From Erinaceus europaeus (taxonomy: Eukaryota > Chordata > Mammalia > Eulipotyphla > Erinaceidae), in assembly GCF_950295315.1 (NCBI RefSeq), contig NC_080179.1, forward strand, positions 71,918,615 to 71,982,614: DNA of 64,000 bases, written 5' to 3'. This document shows, piece by piece, positions 42,580 through 53,554 of this stretch (within the stretch, counting starts at the first letter, position 1; the number at the start of each line of letters is the position of its first letter). Under the pieces are notes generated by a model. That model did no database searches and was not told the origin of the DNA. It saw nothing but the letters and a program-made list of their open reading frames with translations. The position numbers and the translations under genes are program-made.

Positions 42580-43390
42580 GAAAATTATATGTCAATAGGG
42601 GTATAATTCCATGCTGTTCCCACCACCAGAGTTTTGAACCCCTGATCTCCCCACTGTAAGCATTGTCCTCCTAAGGTTGCAGACATCATTTTTACAACAG
42701 TCTGTCTACCTTCATACATAATCGCCCCCTTTTTCTTCCAGGTCCAGTCCTCTCTTCCCCTCCAAGCCACTCACGACACCATTACTACATCCAATTGTCC
42801 CTCTCCTTTCCTTCCTCTCCCTCTGGGTACTGATGGAGCTGGAGTTCAGAGCCCTCTTAGCCTCTTTCTCCCATCACTTCTCTCCCACTTGGAAGTGGGA
42901 AGTGGATCAAGATTGTTTGTGTAATGCAGATGGTTGGAGTTCTGTAATTGCTTCTCCACTGGACATGAGCATTGGCAGGTTGATCCAGACTCCCAGCCTT
43001 TTTCTATTTTTGCCCTAGTAGGCTAAAGCTCTGGAGAGGCAAGGCTCCATAACACACTGTTGAAGTCATCTGCCCAGAGAAGCCAGGATGGAATCATGGC
43101 AGCATCTGCAACATGGTGTCTGGAAGGTGGCAGGGCATAAAGTGAGACAAAATAGTTAACAAACAGGAACCAAAAAGTAGGAAAAGAGCAGATGAGATTA
43201 TGAATCTTAGGGTGGAAGAAAGGTAGGATGTCCATTTTAGGCATGTTTCTAGGGGCCCAAAATTATGGTAGTTTTGATTGAGTTTGATAGCTAGCATGAA
43301 GTTAGATAGAAATATTGTCTGAGAAGAAATATCAAGCAAGAAGTATGGGCATAGTCCTAAAAGTTCTAGGACTAGGAGAAATGAGTATCA
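42580..43390 (-). mobile_element. Old LINE-1 3' region, 5' truncated
   Basis: TTCCCACCACCAGAGTTTTG, GTTCTGTAATTGCTTCTCCA, GACATGAGCATTGGCAGGTT and GGAATCATGGCAGCATCTGC follow the order of the 15396 copy with more divergence. Confidence 0.75.
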
Positions 43391-43864
43391 AAGATAATTC
43401 AAGGGGGTTTCTTTTGTAGTCTTAGAAAAAGTTTAGAATAGCAATAATTAATTATTATTATTATTATAACCAGGTTAGTTTGGGGTTTGTTTTCTATGCT
43501 TATCCAATGGTTGGCATCTATAGTAATATACTAGACCTCACTTTACTTTTTGCCCTTTAGTGGTATCTGAATATCTTCATATTTTAGATACTGACAGGAC
43601 CAAATGGTCTTGATCTGTCTGGCCTAAAGTTGTAGTTGACTTAGTTGTTTAAAAAAGCTATACATGGGCATATATTTTTCAGGATCCTTGAACAATTTAC
43701 ACCCATTATCAGACTTTGATAATCTTACAGATCTAAGATATTAAATACTTAGGCTAAAGCAAATATTTGTACTTAGGGCTATGATTTAGGCAGTTAGAAA
43801 ACTTGAAGTATTAAATCTATTTCACTCTGACATGTCACATTTATAATGATTTATGAGAATATAG
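43391..43864. other. Unique AT-rich DNA
   Basis: Contains an ATT run at 43449-43466. No exon was recognised. Confidence 0.35.
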
Positions 43865-44606
43865 ATCAGTAGGATTATAATTTCACACCTTTTCCACTAC
43901 TGGAAGTCTTATCCTCCACCCTTCCTCCTAGATAACCATTATAGTTTTCCACAGTCTAAATATGGGTTGCATTTTGTTTATTTGTTTCTTTCTTTCAAGT
44001 GTTCAGAACTGTCTATTCACATCTTCTGCCCACTTTTTTTATTGGGTTTTTCTTTTTCTTGAACTTTATGAGTTCTTTATAGATGTTTGATATCAACTGC
44101 TTGTCTGAAGTATGCTGTGTAAATGTGTTCTCCCAGTTGTTAGGTTTTCTGTTTCTGTGACCGTATAGAAGCTTTTTAATTTGATATGGCTCCATTTGTT
44201 CAGTTTTGATTTTATTTCTCTTGCCCATGGGGTGAAGTCTTCAAATATGTCTTTAGTGTTGATGTCATGAAGTATTTCACCGATATGTTCTTCTATGTAT
44301 TTTATACTTTTTGGTTAAATATCTAGATTTTTTATTCATTTTTAGTTAATTTTAGTGTATGATGTTAATTGAAGGAGGGTGTTTAATTTCATTTTTCTAC
44401 ATGTGGCTGTCCAATTTTGCCAACACTACTTGTTAGAAAGATCTTTTTTTTCCCATTGGGCAGATTTGTCCCCTTTGTCATATATGAGGTTCTATACATG
44501 TGTGGATTAAGTTCTGAACTCTCTATCTTATCCTTTCATCCATATGACCATTTTTGTTTGAGTAACACACAGTTTTAACTATGTAGTAACTTTGTAGTAT
44601 AACCTA

Positions 44607-44612
44607 GAGCTG
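44607..44612. repeat. Target-site duplication, left (GAGCTG)
   Basis: GAGCTG precedes TGCCGGGATAGC. The same six bases follow the element at 47107-47112, and joining the flanks restores continuous LINE-1 text (CCTAGAGCTGGATATTG). Confidence 0.9.
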
Positions 44613-45112
44613 TGCCGGGATAGCCTGAGGGTGCTTCTTCCTAAGCTAGTGCTCTCTGGGTTGGAGAGAACTCAACTGGAGCTAATCTAGGCTGCTGCGT
44701 GGGAGAGGGATCAGAAACTCGTGCCGCACTAACTTCGCAGGAGATACACTCTGGAACTCTCGGAGCCAGAAAGCAATTTCCAAGTGTGTTTAATCAGAAG
44801 AGCAGCTGTTTTTATACTCTCCAAGTAGGGTGGAAACAGGATGTGACATAGACAGGGTGGAGCGAAAAGTGACTGGTGGAAGATCAGGGTGTGACAAGGA
44901 GAGGATCAGGGTGTGATAAGGAGAGGGGGCGGAGCAGGTGAGAATTTTACCAGTAAACCACTAATGCCCTGGAGGGAGTGTGGTGCTTTATGTAAATGTA
45001 AAAGTGATTTATGTAAATAGACAGTTTTGAATGGGATCAACCCAATCCCTTATACAGGCATACTGGTGTTTGGTTAAGCAGAAGCCAGGGGGAGCTGGCA
45101 TACTACCCAACA
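44613..45112 (-). mobile_element. Left LTR (500 bp) of the palindromic provirus
   Basis: On the - strand it runs TGTTGGGTAGTATGCC (45112) to GCTATCCCGGCA (44613). TATA box TATAAAAA at 44816-44809, ATTAAA-type signal just downstream, and a two-copy CACACCCTGATC motif upstream of the TATA. Transcription from it would run leftward, out of the element. Confidence 0.92.
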
Positions 45113-45365
45113 TCTCCCCCTTTCTTTTTAACTATTTGCCATAGTATCAGGAGTGCGGGGCACTTTGTGAGGCAGGGAGACTGATAAGAGGCACACCTTT
45201 TGGGGTTCTACTGTCCCTCCTTGCTCAACCTCTCCGTAGAGAGAGAGAGACTAACAGGATTGACACACCCCTCAGGCTCAAGCCCTTCCAAGCTCAACCA
45301 TATCCTCACAATTCTCCAACATCTCCCTCTTACTTAATGGCCATATATAACTGCGTCAATGTCTG
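45113..45365 (-). mobile_element. 3' internal unit and polypurine tracts, left arm
   Basis: On the - strand: an inner tract AAGAGGGAGA followed by TGTTGGGGAATTGTGAGG, a 209-bp unit, then the tract AAAAAGAAAGGGGGAGA abutting the LTR. A TG-type LTR-like start therefore occurs twice. Confidence 0.85.
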
Positions 45366-46353
45366 TAAAAGGCTTCATCTCTGTCAGGGGAATAGCAGTG
45401 TAGGGGTGAACATAAACCTGTTGGGAAGAAGGCAGAATGATCAAGAGACAGAGTGAGCCTGATGGGTGGAGGAGTGGGGGCCTGATAAGCCGAGGGGCTA
45501 GAGGGGTGATCTGGCATTGCAAAATCCCGAGTCAGCTGGCGCAAAGTTCTGTGAACTGCTACAGTCATTCTTCAAGAAGTCCAGCAGTATAAAGGGAGTA
45601 TCCAGCAAGTTCTATAGAAGCATCAGTCCAATGTCAACGGCCAGGAAATAAATGCCACACGTCTATCTTGATGGAGGAGGACAGCCACTGGAACTTTTCT
45701 TCTCTGTAGAGAGTGACCTGGAACCGCCAAAACATGATGGGCGAAACAGAAGCAGGAAGAGCAGACACCGATGGTTGAGAGAAAGGCAGTAGGAAAGTCT
45801 TGTCCTTTGGAGTCTGTGAATCAGGTTCTCCAGATCGTGTCAGGTCACATCATGGGTTTCCGGGGGTGTGTTGTAGTCATTCCATCTTGTGGGCGATGTC
45901 AGAGAACAGGATCCAAATGGATTTCCAGGAATTCTATTTGAGTAGATGCTTTTTCATGTGAAGACTTGACAGCTGAAATTCACTTACTTGTCAAACAAAA
46001 CTTGTAGCAGATTAGTTTACTATAATTGATAACTCCATTATAATTGGAAGTCCTTTCTAGTATGATTTTAAGGTTGTTTAAACAGTTTAAACTCAATAAA
46101 ATGTGGAAAGGTAAACAGAAGAACCATGGTAGAAGCCTCAGGCATGAGAATAATTAACATAATCACTGCACTATCTGCCCCACCCATAACTCATAACGTT
46201 TTAGGATTAAATGTTTTAGATTTATGCCAAGACCTAGAAAAAGAAATCAAAGGAGGAAAAAAAATTTTTTTGGATTATTTCTGGATGTCTCTAGAAATCA
46301 TGGCTGCATCTAGCATTTTTTTTTTTAAGTCAATGTCATACAAAAATTCAGTC
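45366..46353. mobile_element. Non-palindromic spacer of the provirus
   Basis: The left half reads open on the - strand for 62-70 codons up to the arm and looks like genuine ERV internal sequence continuous with it. The right half reads open on the + strand (46126-46389) into its arm. I recognise no domain in either. The point where the two senses meet is not visible by eye; a T13 run and AAAAAAAATTTTTTT occur near 46260-46325. Confidence 0.5.
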
Positions 46354-46606
46354 CAGACATTGATGCAGTTATATATGGCCATTAAGTAAGAGGGAGATGT
46401 TGGGGAATTGTGAGGATATGGTTGAGCTTGGAAGGGCTTGAGCCTGAGGGGTGTGTCAATCCTGTTAGTCTCTCTCTCTCTATGGAGAGGTTGAGCAAGG
46501 AGGGACAGTAGAACCCCAAAAGGTGTGCCTCTTATCAGTCTCCCTGCCTCACAAAGTGCCCCGCACTCCTGATACTATGGCAAATAGTTAAAAAGAAAGG
46601 GGGAGA
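46354..46606 (+). mobile_element. 3' internal unit and polypurine tracts, right arm
   Basis: Mirror of 45113-45365: inner tract ending 46397, unit from TGTTGGGGAATTGTG at 46398, outer tract AAAAAGAAAGGGGGAGA ending 46606. Confidence 0.85.
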
Positions 46607-47106
46607 TGTTGGGTAGTATGCCAGCTCCCCCTGGCTTCTGCTTAACCAAACACCAGTATGCCTGTATAAGGGATTGGGTTGATCCCATTCAAAACTGTCT
46701 ATTTACATAAATCACTTTTACATTTACATAAAGCACCACACTCCCTCCAGGGCATTAGTGGTTTACTGGTAAAATTCTCACCTGCTCCGCCCCCTCTCCT
46801 TATCACACCCTGATCCTCTCCTTGTCACACCCTGATCTTCCACCAGTCACTTTTCGCTCCACCCTGTCTATGTCACATCCTGTTTCCACCCTACTTGGAG
46901 AGTATAAAAACAGCTGCTCTTCTGATTAAACACACTTGGAAATTGCTTTCTGGCTCCGAGAGTTCCAGAGTGTATCTCCTGCGAAATTAGTGCGGCACGA
47001 GTTTCTGATCCCTCTCCCACGCAGCAGCCTAGATCAGCTCCAGTTGAGTTCTCTCCAACCCAGAGAGCACTAGCTTGGGAAGAAGCACCCTCAAGCTATC
47101 CCAGCA
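46607..47106 (+). mobile_element. Right LTR (500 bp) of the palindromic provirus
   Basis: TGTTGGGTAGTATGCC to GCTATCCCAGCA. TATAAAAA at 46903-46910, ATTAAA at 46925-46930, transcription outward to the right. Flanked by GAGCTG at 47107-47112. Confidence 0.93.
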
Positions 47107-49248
47107 GAGCTGGATATTGTGATGCCTCCATTTTCCTTCTTTTTTCTTAAGAGTGCTTTTGCTATTTATGTTTTTTTTTAAGTTCCACATGAATTTTTAA
47201 ATAACCTTTTCAATTTCCTTGAAATATGTCATTGGGATTTTAATGAGAATTACATTGAATCTATAGGTTGTTTTTGGTAGAATTGTCATTTTAATGATAT
47301 TTATTCTTCCAGTCAATGAACAGGGGATGCTCTTCCATTTCTTTGTGTTATTCTCTATTTCTTTTAACAGTGTCTTAAAGTTTTCATTGAATAGACACTT
47401 TAATCCTTTGTTCAATTTATTCCTAGGTATTTAATCTTTTTCAGTGTTTCCTCTGACTCATCTTTTGCATAGATAAATGCTACAGATTTGTGGTTATTGA
47501 TTTTGTTACCTGCTACTTTACTGAATTTAATTATGATTTACAGTAGTATCTTGGCAGATTTTCTGGAGTCTAGTAGGTATATCAACATATTATCTGCAAA
47601 TAATGATAGTTTAACTTAATTTCTCTTCCTTTTTTGGTTTATTTCTAGTTTCATGACTTCATGGTCTGAGAAGATGCATTTTAGTATTTTAATATTTACG
47701 TATTTGTTTAGGCTATCTTTGTGTCCCAGCATCTGGTCAATCCTTGTGGATTTTCCATGTGTACTTGAGAAGAATTCACTTCCTTTGGGATGAAAAGATC
47801 TGTATATAACTATTAGGTCCATTTAATCTGCTGTTTCATTTAAGATAGTTATTTCTCTATTGATTTTTTTTTTTTTGTCCTGATGTTCTCTCTTTTGCTG
47901 TGAGTGGTGTATTAAAATCTCCTACTTTTGTTATATTGTATTGTTGTCAATGTCTCCCTTAAGTTCAGTTTTTGTCTGATGTACTTGGGGTGTATATATT
48001 TATGATGGTTATATCTTTTTGTTGGATTGATCCTTTAACCAGTATGTAGTCTCTGTGTCTCTGATTACTTTTTCCCACTGGAATACTGTTTTATCAGAGG
48101 ACAGAATAGTTGTCCATACTGGTTTTTGTGAGTTATTAGCTTGAAATATCTTGCTCCAGCCTTTTATATTCAGTTTCCATTTATCTATTCTTTAGATGTG
48201 TGTTTCCTGAAGACATATAATGGTTGAATTCTGTTCTTTAACACATTTAGCTACACTGAATCTTTTGGCAGGTGAATTTGAGCCTTTCACATTTAGGGTG
48301 ATTATTGATATGTGTAGTTTACTTACGTCCTATCTGATTTTTGCTTTGAGTTTGTTTTAAATTCTTGATTTTTTTGCCCATTTGTTTATATCTGTCCTTT
48401 TGTGTGGATGAGTTTCTGTGGTGAGTGCCTCACTCATTTCTCTTATACTTTCTGTAAATCTCTGTTTTCTGTTTTGTTTTGTGGTTACCATAAGTGTAAT
48501 AGCTAGCATTGTGTATCTAGAAAAGTCTCTTTTAAGTTGATCTTGATTAACAAACATTTGATAGAGCTGCTTTATCCTTTAACTCCCTCCCCTGCTTGTT
48601 TTGTTGTTATTTCCTATTTTTATTGTGTTCTTAGTTCTAGTCTACTGCTTTTAACCTCACTTAGAATGTGTATTTTTTTTTTTTTTGCTTCCTCCTTTCT
48701 TGAAGGACTCCATCCAGTATTTCTTGTAGGGTGGGGTTGATTTTGTGGCAAATTCCTTTAGTTTTTATAAGTTTGAGAAAACCTTTAGTTCTCTCTTATA
48801 TTTGAAGGATAGTCTTGCAGGATACAAGATTTGTGGCTAGAATTTTCTCTCCTTTAGTACTTTTAATATTTCATTCCACTTTCTTCTTGTCTCTAGCTTT
48901 TGTGGAGAGAAATATGATGAAAGCTTGACAACTCTGCCTTTGTATGTTACTTCTTTCCTTTCTCTAGAAGCCTGCAATTTCCCCCTTGTAATTGAGTTTT
49001 GATAGCTTTACAATAATATGCCTTGACGTTGGTTGTTTTGAATTTACAAATTTGGGTGAGCATTCTGCCTTTTGAACAAATATATTCTGAGGATTGCCTA
49101 GGGGAAGGAATTTCTCAGCTAAAATTTCTCTGAAAATTATGTCTGGTCCTTTGACCTGATCTTCAGCCTCAGATATTCCTATCACTCTTACATTTGACCT
49201 TTTAACGGAATTCTGCAATTTCATAGAAAGTCACTTCTTTCATTCTTT

Positions 49249-49400
49249 AAAAGATTTTATTTATTTATTAATGAGGAAGATGGAGGGAGAGAGAGGAAGA
49301 GCCAAACATCACTCTGGTATATCTGCTGTCAGGGATCGAACTCAGGACCTGATGCTTGAGAGTCCAGTGCCTTATCCACTGTGCCACCTCCCATACCATG
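49249..49400 (-). mobile_element. Compact SINE nested in LINE-1
   Basis: Same family as 14867-15014: tail TTTTATTTATTTATTAATGA, CATCACTCTGGTATATCTGC, GGGATCGAACTCAGGACCTG, head CACTGTGCCACCTCCC. Exact target duplication TTCATTCTTT at 49239-49248 and 49401-49410. Confidence 0.95.
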
Positions 49401-50643
49401 TTCATTCTTTCTAAACTTTTCCTTTTCCTCATCTTTAAATTGAAAAATAGACTAACTATCTTCTAGATTGGAAATTTTTTCTTCTGTATGTGTGAGCCTA
49501 CTTTCTAAGCCTTCTACTTGAGCTTGAATTGCACTCAAAGTGTCTTTCACTCCCTGCAATTCTGTCAGAAGTTTTTCTTTCATACTTTCTACTTGGTGAA
49601 TTCTGATTGAAATTCTTCTTTAAAACCTTGTAGTTTCTTAGTGAACTCTATTCTGAGTCCCTCTTTTATGTATCTTAATTCCACAGTAAATTGATTTTTC
49701 AATTCTTGGTTGTTTCTTCATAGTATGCTTAGGTTCTTGAGGATTTCTCCTAATAAGCATTCTGTAGTCTGTCTCTGATAGTCTCTGGATCTGTAATTTC
49801 TTGGAGTTCTTCTGCTTCACTTCTGTCTGGCTGATGTGGCATCATACTTAATCATTTATTTCTATTTCTTTGCTTATGCATTCATTATTCTGGTTATTGC
49901 TGGCTAGAAGGTGGTGCCACTGTTGTGATCTCTAGGCTTCTATTTGTTTATATGTTTAGTGGTATAGGGATTTGGGTTGAGCTTGAGGGCTTTTTTTTTT
50001 TTTGGTCTTCTGTGGTTTTTTTGTGTTGCATTTATATAGTTACTCTGTATGATTTTGACTTATAATCATACCTAATTGGGTTGTTGTTGGCTTTTACCTG
50101 TGTTCATATAAGCAGGAAAAATCACTGTTTAACAGTTTGGCTGTTCACCGCTGCCAGCTGCCACAAATTACCTTTAAGTTTGGGCAACAGACTGAATGAA
50201 CTTCTTATAGTGGTAAATGTTCCCTGTTTTGTTTGTTTGTTTGTTTGTTTGCTTGCTTGTTTTTTGTGGGGGGGCACATACTTGCCTGAAATTCAGAAGA
50301 CTATAACATTCGAGTCAATAATTACAATGTAGGAAGCTGTTTTCTCTCACCACTGGCTTGCAGTTGTGGGTAGAGGCAAAATGGCACCAAGTTGTGTCAC
50401 TTGGGGCAAAAAATTTTCATGTTTGCCTACAAACCCACATCCCTTCTTGCTCCAGCCAGGAGTGTGAGCACCCACTTGTGGCTGAAAATGTCTCAGTTGT
50501 AGTTGCTGGCTTTGGTGAAGTCAATTGTTGTAGATATTTGTTGTTTTTTTGGGAGGGTGATCCTTTCTGTTCGTTGTTACTCTATGACCATGCCTCCCAG
50601 AAGTCTCCCCACACTGTTTACATGGCACCTCCAACTCCTATCT

Positions 50644-50733
50644 TCTCCCATCCAAGTACTAACCAGGTCCGACCCTGCTTAGCTTCTGAGATCAGATGAG
50701 ATCGGGCGTGTTCAGGGTGGTATGGCCATAGAC
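50644..50733 (-). pseudogene. 5S rRNA retropseudogene, 3' truncated and tailless
   Basis: On the - strand, from 50733, the sequence is 5S rRNA nucleotides 1 to about 90 (GTCTATGGCCATACCACCCT ... TTGGATGGGAGA). About five mismatches to the mammalian 5S, all transitions. The last 30 nt are absent and no poly(A) follows. The 11-12-bp duplication CTCCAACTCCTA flanks it (50629-50640 and 50733-50744). The internal promoter C-box is cut, so pol III transcription is unlikely. Confidence 0.92.
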
Positions 50734-51004
50734 TCCAACTCCTAACTTCAAACAATGAGTCAGGTTACAGTTTTCACAGGGAGTACTTTTCACTTTCTTA
50801 TGGTTGGGTCTAAACTTTCAGCAGCGGCTGCCTGCCAGAACTTAGTGCATCCAAGTTGTTGGTTCTTTTTATGGCTCTGTATTTTTGTTCTATTTCTGTT
50901 TACACCAATTTACTGTATCCCTAGTAAGAATCAGTCTGGTTTTGAAGCTTTTAAAGCTGTGAATATACTTCTCTATAGTCATAAAAATCCTAGATGACAT
51001 CTTC

Positions 51005-51160
51005 TTCCAGTATAAGACTACAGTGAAAGAAAAATAGAATAGTGGTTATGCAAACAACTTTCACACATGAGGTTCTGATATACCAAGTTCAGTCCCTAAT
51101 CCCACCATAAGCTAAACATGAGCAGTGTGATACTAAAAACAAAGAACAAAACAAGAACGA
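51005..51160 (+). mobile_element. Short SINE, degraded
   Basis: GAATAGTGGTTATGCAAACA head, AAGTTCAGTCCCTAATCCCA, CATAAGCTAAACATGAGCAG, A-rich tail. Same family as 23611 and 29713. Confidence 0.75.
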
Positions 51161-52594
51161 AAATGACAACAACAGCATCAATAAGTACTACAGTAAAAAT
51201 CAACAGTGTGACTACTTTCATCAGATGTCTTAGGATAACTTACTGCTTTACCTTGCACCTTGATGTTACAGAGACAGCGTCTTTTCTTAAATCTCATGAA
51301 CAAACCTCTTTAGCTTCTAGTTTTTTTTTTTTTTTTTTTAGCTGTCTCATCTCTCTCAATCTTCGTCCAACTGAAAGGAGTCAGAATCTTATTCTGCATT
51401 AGTTTTGGTCCCACAGAAACATTGTGGTTGGTTGATCTTCTCCCCAGACCACTGAACTTCTCTTTGTTTTAGCCATAAGACTGTTTTTTTTTTTTTGCTT
51501 TCTTATTATTTGTGTGCTCAATAGAGTAGCAAATTTAATTTCCTTTTTAAAGACTTCTTTTATGGAATAGAAAGAAACCTCAGACAGTGAAACACAAACT
51601 TTGCCAAGTCTGAGAACCTGGGTTCAAGTCCCTAGCACTATTTAGATGCACTATGGGGGAGTTCCATGAATAATAGAGTAGTACTTTGGTGTGTTTATGT
51701 ATATCTTTTTCTCCCTATAAGAATTTAAAAAGGAAATAAATATCCACTAGGAGCTATGGGATTTTGTAAGTGCCAGGCCTTTATGCATTCATACTTAAAG
51801 AAAAAGTTTCTTTTGCATTCCTTTTCAAGTTGGTTAGTTGTTTGGGACATGAGATTCAGATTCCATCTATTTTAAATTTTGACATATCTTCCTCACTAAA
51901 CTTTATTATTTTTTCTTCCTTTGATTTCAAGTGAGACATGCAATGCTTCCTTTTGGTTGAACATTCAGAAACCATTTTAGGGTTACTTATGGGCTTACTC
52001 TCATTATTGTTTCATCTCAGGTAAGAACAAGGCCCATTTGGGGGGGTCTGAGAGGAGCTAGGGCCTCCAAGTTGGCCTGACAGCAGGAACATACATGGTA
52101 TTGATGAAATTACTTCACTATCTTATAGGCATGGTTTGTAGCACCCTGAACTGACTGCAATAGTAACATTACTGATAAAAAATTACCTTTACACACTTGG
52201 TAATAGTATAGAATGAAGTATTTTAAGACTTACTAAAAATGCAACAGAGACCTCAAATGTGTATAAACTTTTGGGACAATGTTGTCAAGTTGGCTTGCTT
52301 GATGCAGAGTTGCTATAAACCTTCAGCTTGTGTAAAAAATTACCAAAGCCATGAGATCCACCAAGTGCAATAAATGAGGCAAGACTGCATTTGAAATACT
52401 GTCCAGTGGAATTGCATAGTGACTTCTTGTGTGAAGAACCTGTGAAAATGACATTTGGCACATATATGTCTAGCCTACTGTAAACACCCCTGTTCACTCA
52501 GAATTAATTACTGCTCTCCAGTAAAAGCCTTTTTGTGGGAACTAAAGTTCTTTGGAAATCATGTCTCCTGCCTTAACAAAAAGCTGAAAATGAA
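51161..52594. other. Mostly unique DNA
   Basis: A T19 run lies at 51321-51339 and a T12 run at 51486-51497. A degraded forward SINE (GAACCTGGGTTCAAGTCCCT) is at about 51570-51735. The remaining 1.2 kb has no recognised exon. Confidence 0.4.
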
Positions 52595-53060
52595 AAGAAA
52601 TGGGCTATCAAGACATGAAAAGACACAGAGAAAACTTAAATGGCATACTATCCAGTAAAAGCAGCCAGTTTGTAAAGAGTACATAGTATGACTCCAGTTA
52701 TCCAGAATTCTGAGAAAGGCCCAGATATGGATGCTAGAGAAAGCTTAGAAGTTGCCAGCAATTCATGGGGGGTAAGAAATCGGTTGAAAAGGAAGCAGAG
52801 TCATTTTAGAGCAGTAAAATTATTCTACACAGTGACACCAGGCATTTCTTAGAACCTGTGGAAGTATGCAACACAGAAAGCCCTAATATGAACTTTGGAT
52901 TTTAGTTAATGATTATGTACAATATTTGTCTGTTGAAAGGAATGCCCTGCATTCATGAAGCATGATAACAGGAGAAACCATTTTAGGTGAAAATATACTA
53001 TATAGAGCATTCTCTGTACTTTCAGTTTTTCTATAAACTTCAAACTGCTCAAAACTAGTG
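52595..53060 (+). mobile_element. Ancient mammalian LINE-1 3' UTR
   Basis: GGGCTATCAAGACATGAAAA, AAACTTAAATGGCATACTAT, GTAAAAGCAGCCAGTTTGTA, TTAGAAGTTGCCAGCAATTC and the closing TTCTCTGTACTTTCAGTTTT reproduce in order the 3' UTR of old L1M elements. It predates the hedgehog lineage and is useful as a neutral-age marker. Confidence 0.8.
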
Positions 53061-53550
53061 TAAAAGGCTGTGTTTCTTAAGCTCTGTAGTATGTATGGCC
53101 TATAACATCTGGTATAGGAGTTCTAGAAGCTTCTTCTCTGCAAAGGGTCTTGCATCCCTTAGAGAGAAAAAGTCTACCTCTTTTTCTATGTACTTATTAA
53201 GGTTGCAGAATGCTTTGTGTTAGAAATCTTTGTTCATTCCTCTCAAACTTTCTGAACACCATACTTTTCTTCCATCTGAAATATCTCTAATCTTGGTCTT
53301 AGCTCAAGGGTGAATTTTAAAGGGAATGTGAAATCCAATTTCTTCAAATATGAGTTATGAGACTAGGAGGAAAATAAGAACACTGAAATTATTTTCTTGT
53401 ATTTAGCCCACAGGCATTTTAGCAATCATAAATCACAAATAACTGCAGTTAAACATCAAATTTTTCAGGGTGAAAATCCCTCAGAAAGACTGTAGTAAAA
53501 AAATTTGGGGTAATTGGTTTGCTTCTTTAATATTCAAGTTTTTATTATTA
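53061..53550. other. Unique DNA
   Basis: About 490 bp, nothing recognised. Confidence 0.35.
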
Positions 53551-53554
53551 TTTT

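Larger units (their letters stand above)
44613..47106. mobile_element. Palindromic provirus: two outward-facing ERV 3' ends
   Basis: A 753-bp inverted repeat (44613-45365 and 46354-47106) surrounds a 988-bp spacer. Each arm consists, from inside out, of about 32 bp plus a 209-bp internal unit with polypurine tracts, then a 500-bp LTR. The outer tips are both U5 ends (GCTATCCCRGCA), and a 6-bp duplication GAGCTG bounds the whole. The arms differ at roughly eight noted positions, mainly transitions, so the insertion is young. No primer site, gag or complete pol is present. Confidence 0.92.
43865..50640 (-). mobile_element. Composite LINE-1 with 5' UTR, ORF1 and deleted ORF2
   Basis: Order on the - strand: 5' UTR (about 50640-49850), ORF1 with coiled-coil region and an RNA-binding segment (49224-48964: RSNVRVIGISEAEDQVKG, then SRHIIVKLSKL), ORF2 endonuclease (about 48350-47620; TIINIYTP, VGDFNTPLTA, SDHEVMKLEIN), an RT remnant beginning at LFADNMLIYL near 47600, then [17 protein letters not shown] (47415-47197) and the C-terminal domain (44228-44013). 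The RT segment between endonuclease and the catalytic box is deleted, and the FADD box reads FADN. It is split by the provirus at 44613-47106 and a SINE at 49249-49400. Confidence 0.88.

Noticed and set aside
46126..46389. 87-codon + strand frame entering the right arm of the palindromic provirus, considered as an env or accessory gene
   Set aside because: No domain, signal peptide or recognisable motif. The end of the frame is just arm sequence read in another phase.
44613..47106. Two independent solo LTR insertions in opposite orientation
   Set aside because: Each LTR would have its own target duplication. Only one 6-bp duplication exists, at the outer edges, and both inner flanks are ERV internal sequence.
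50644..50733. A functional 5S rRNA gene
   Set aside because: The last quarter of the gene and its T-run terminator are missing, and target duplications show it is a retrocopy.
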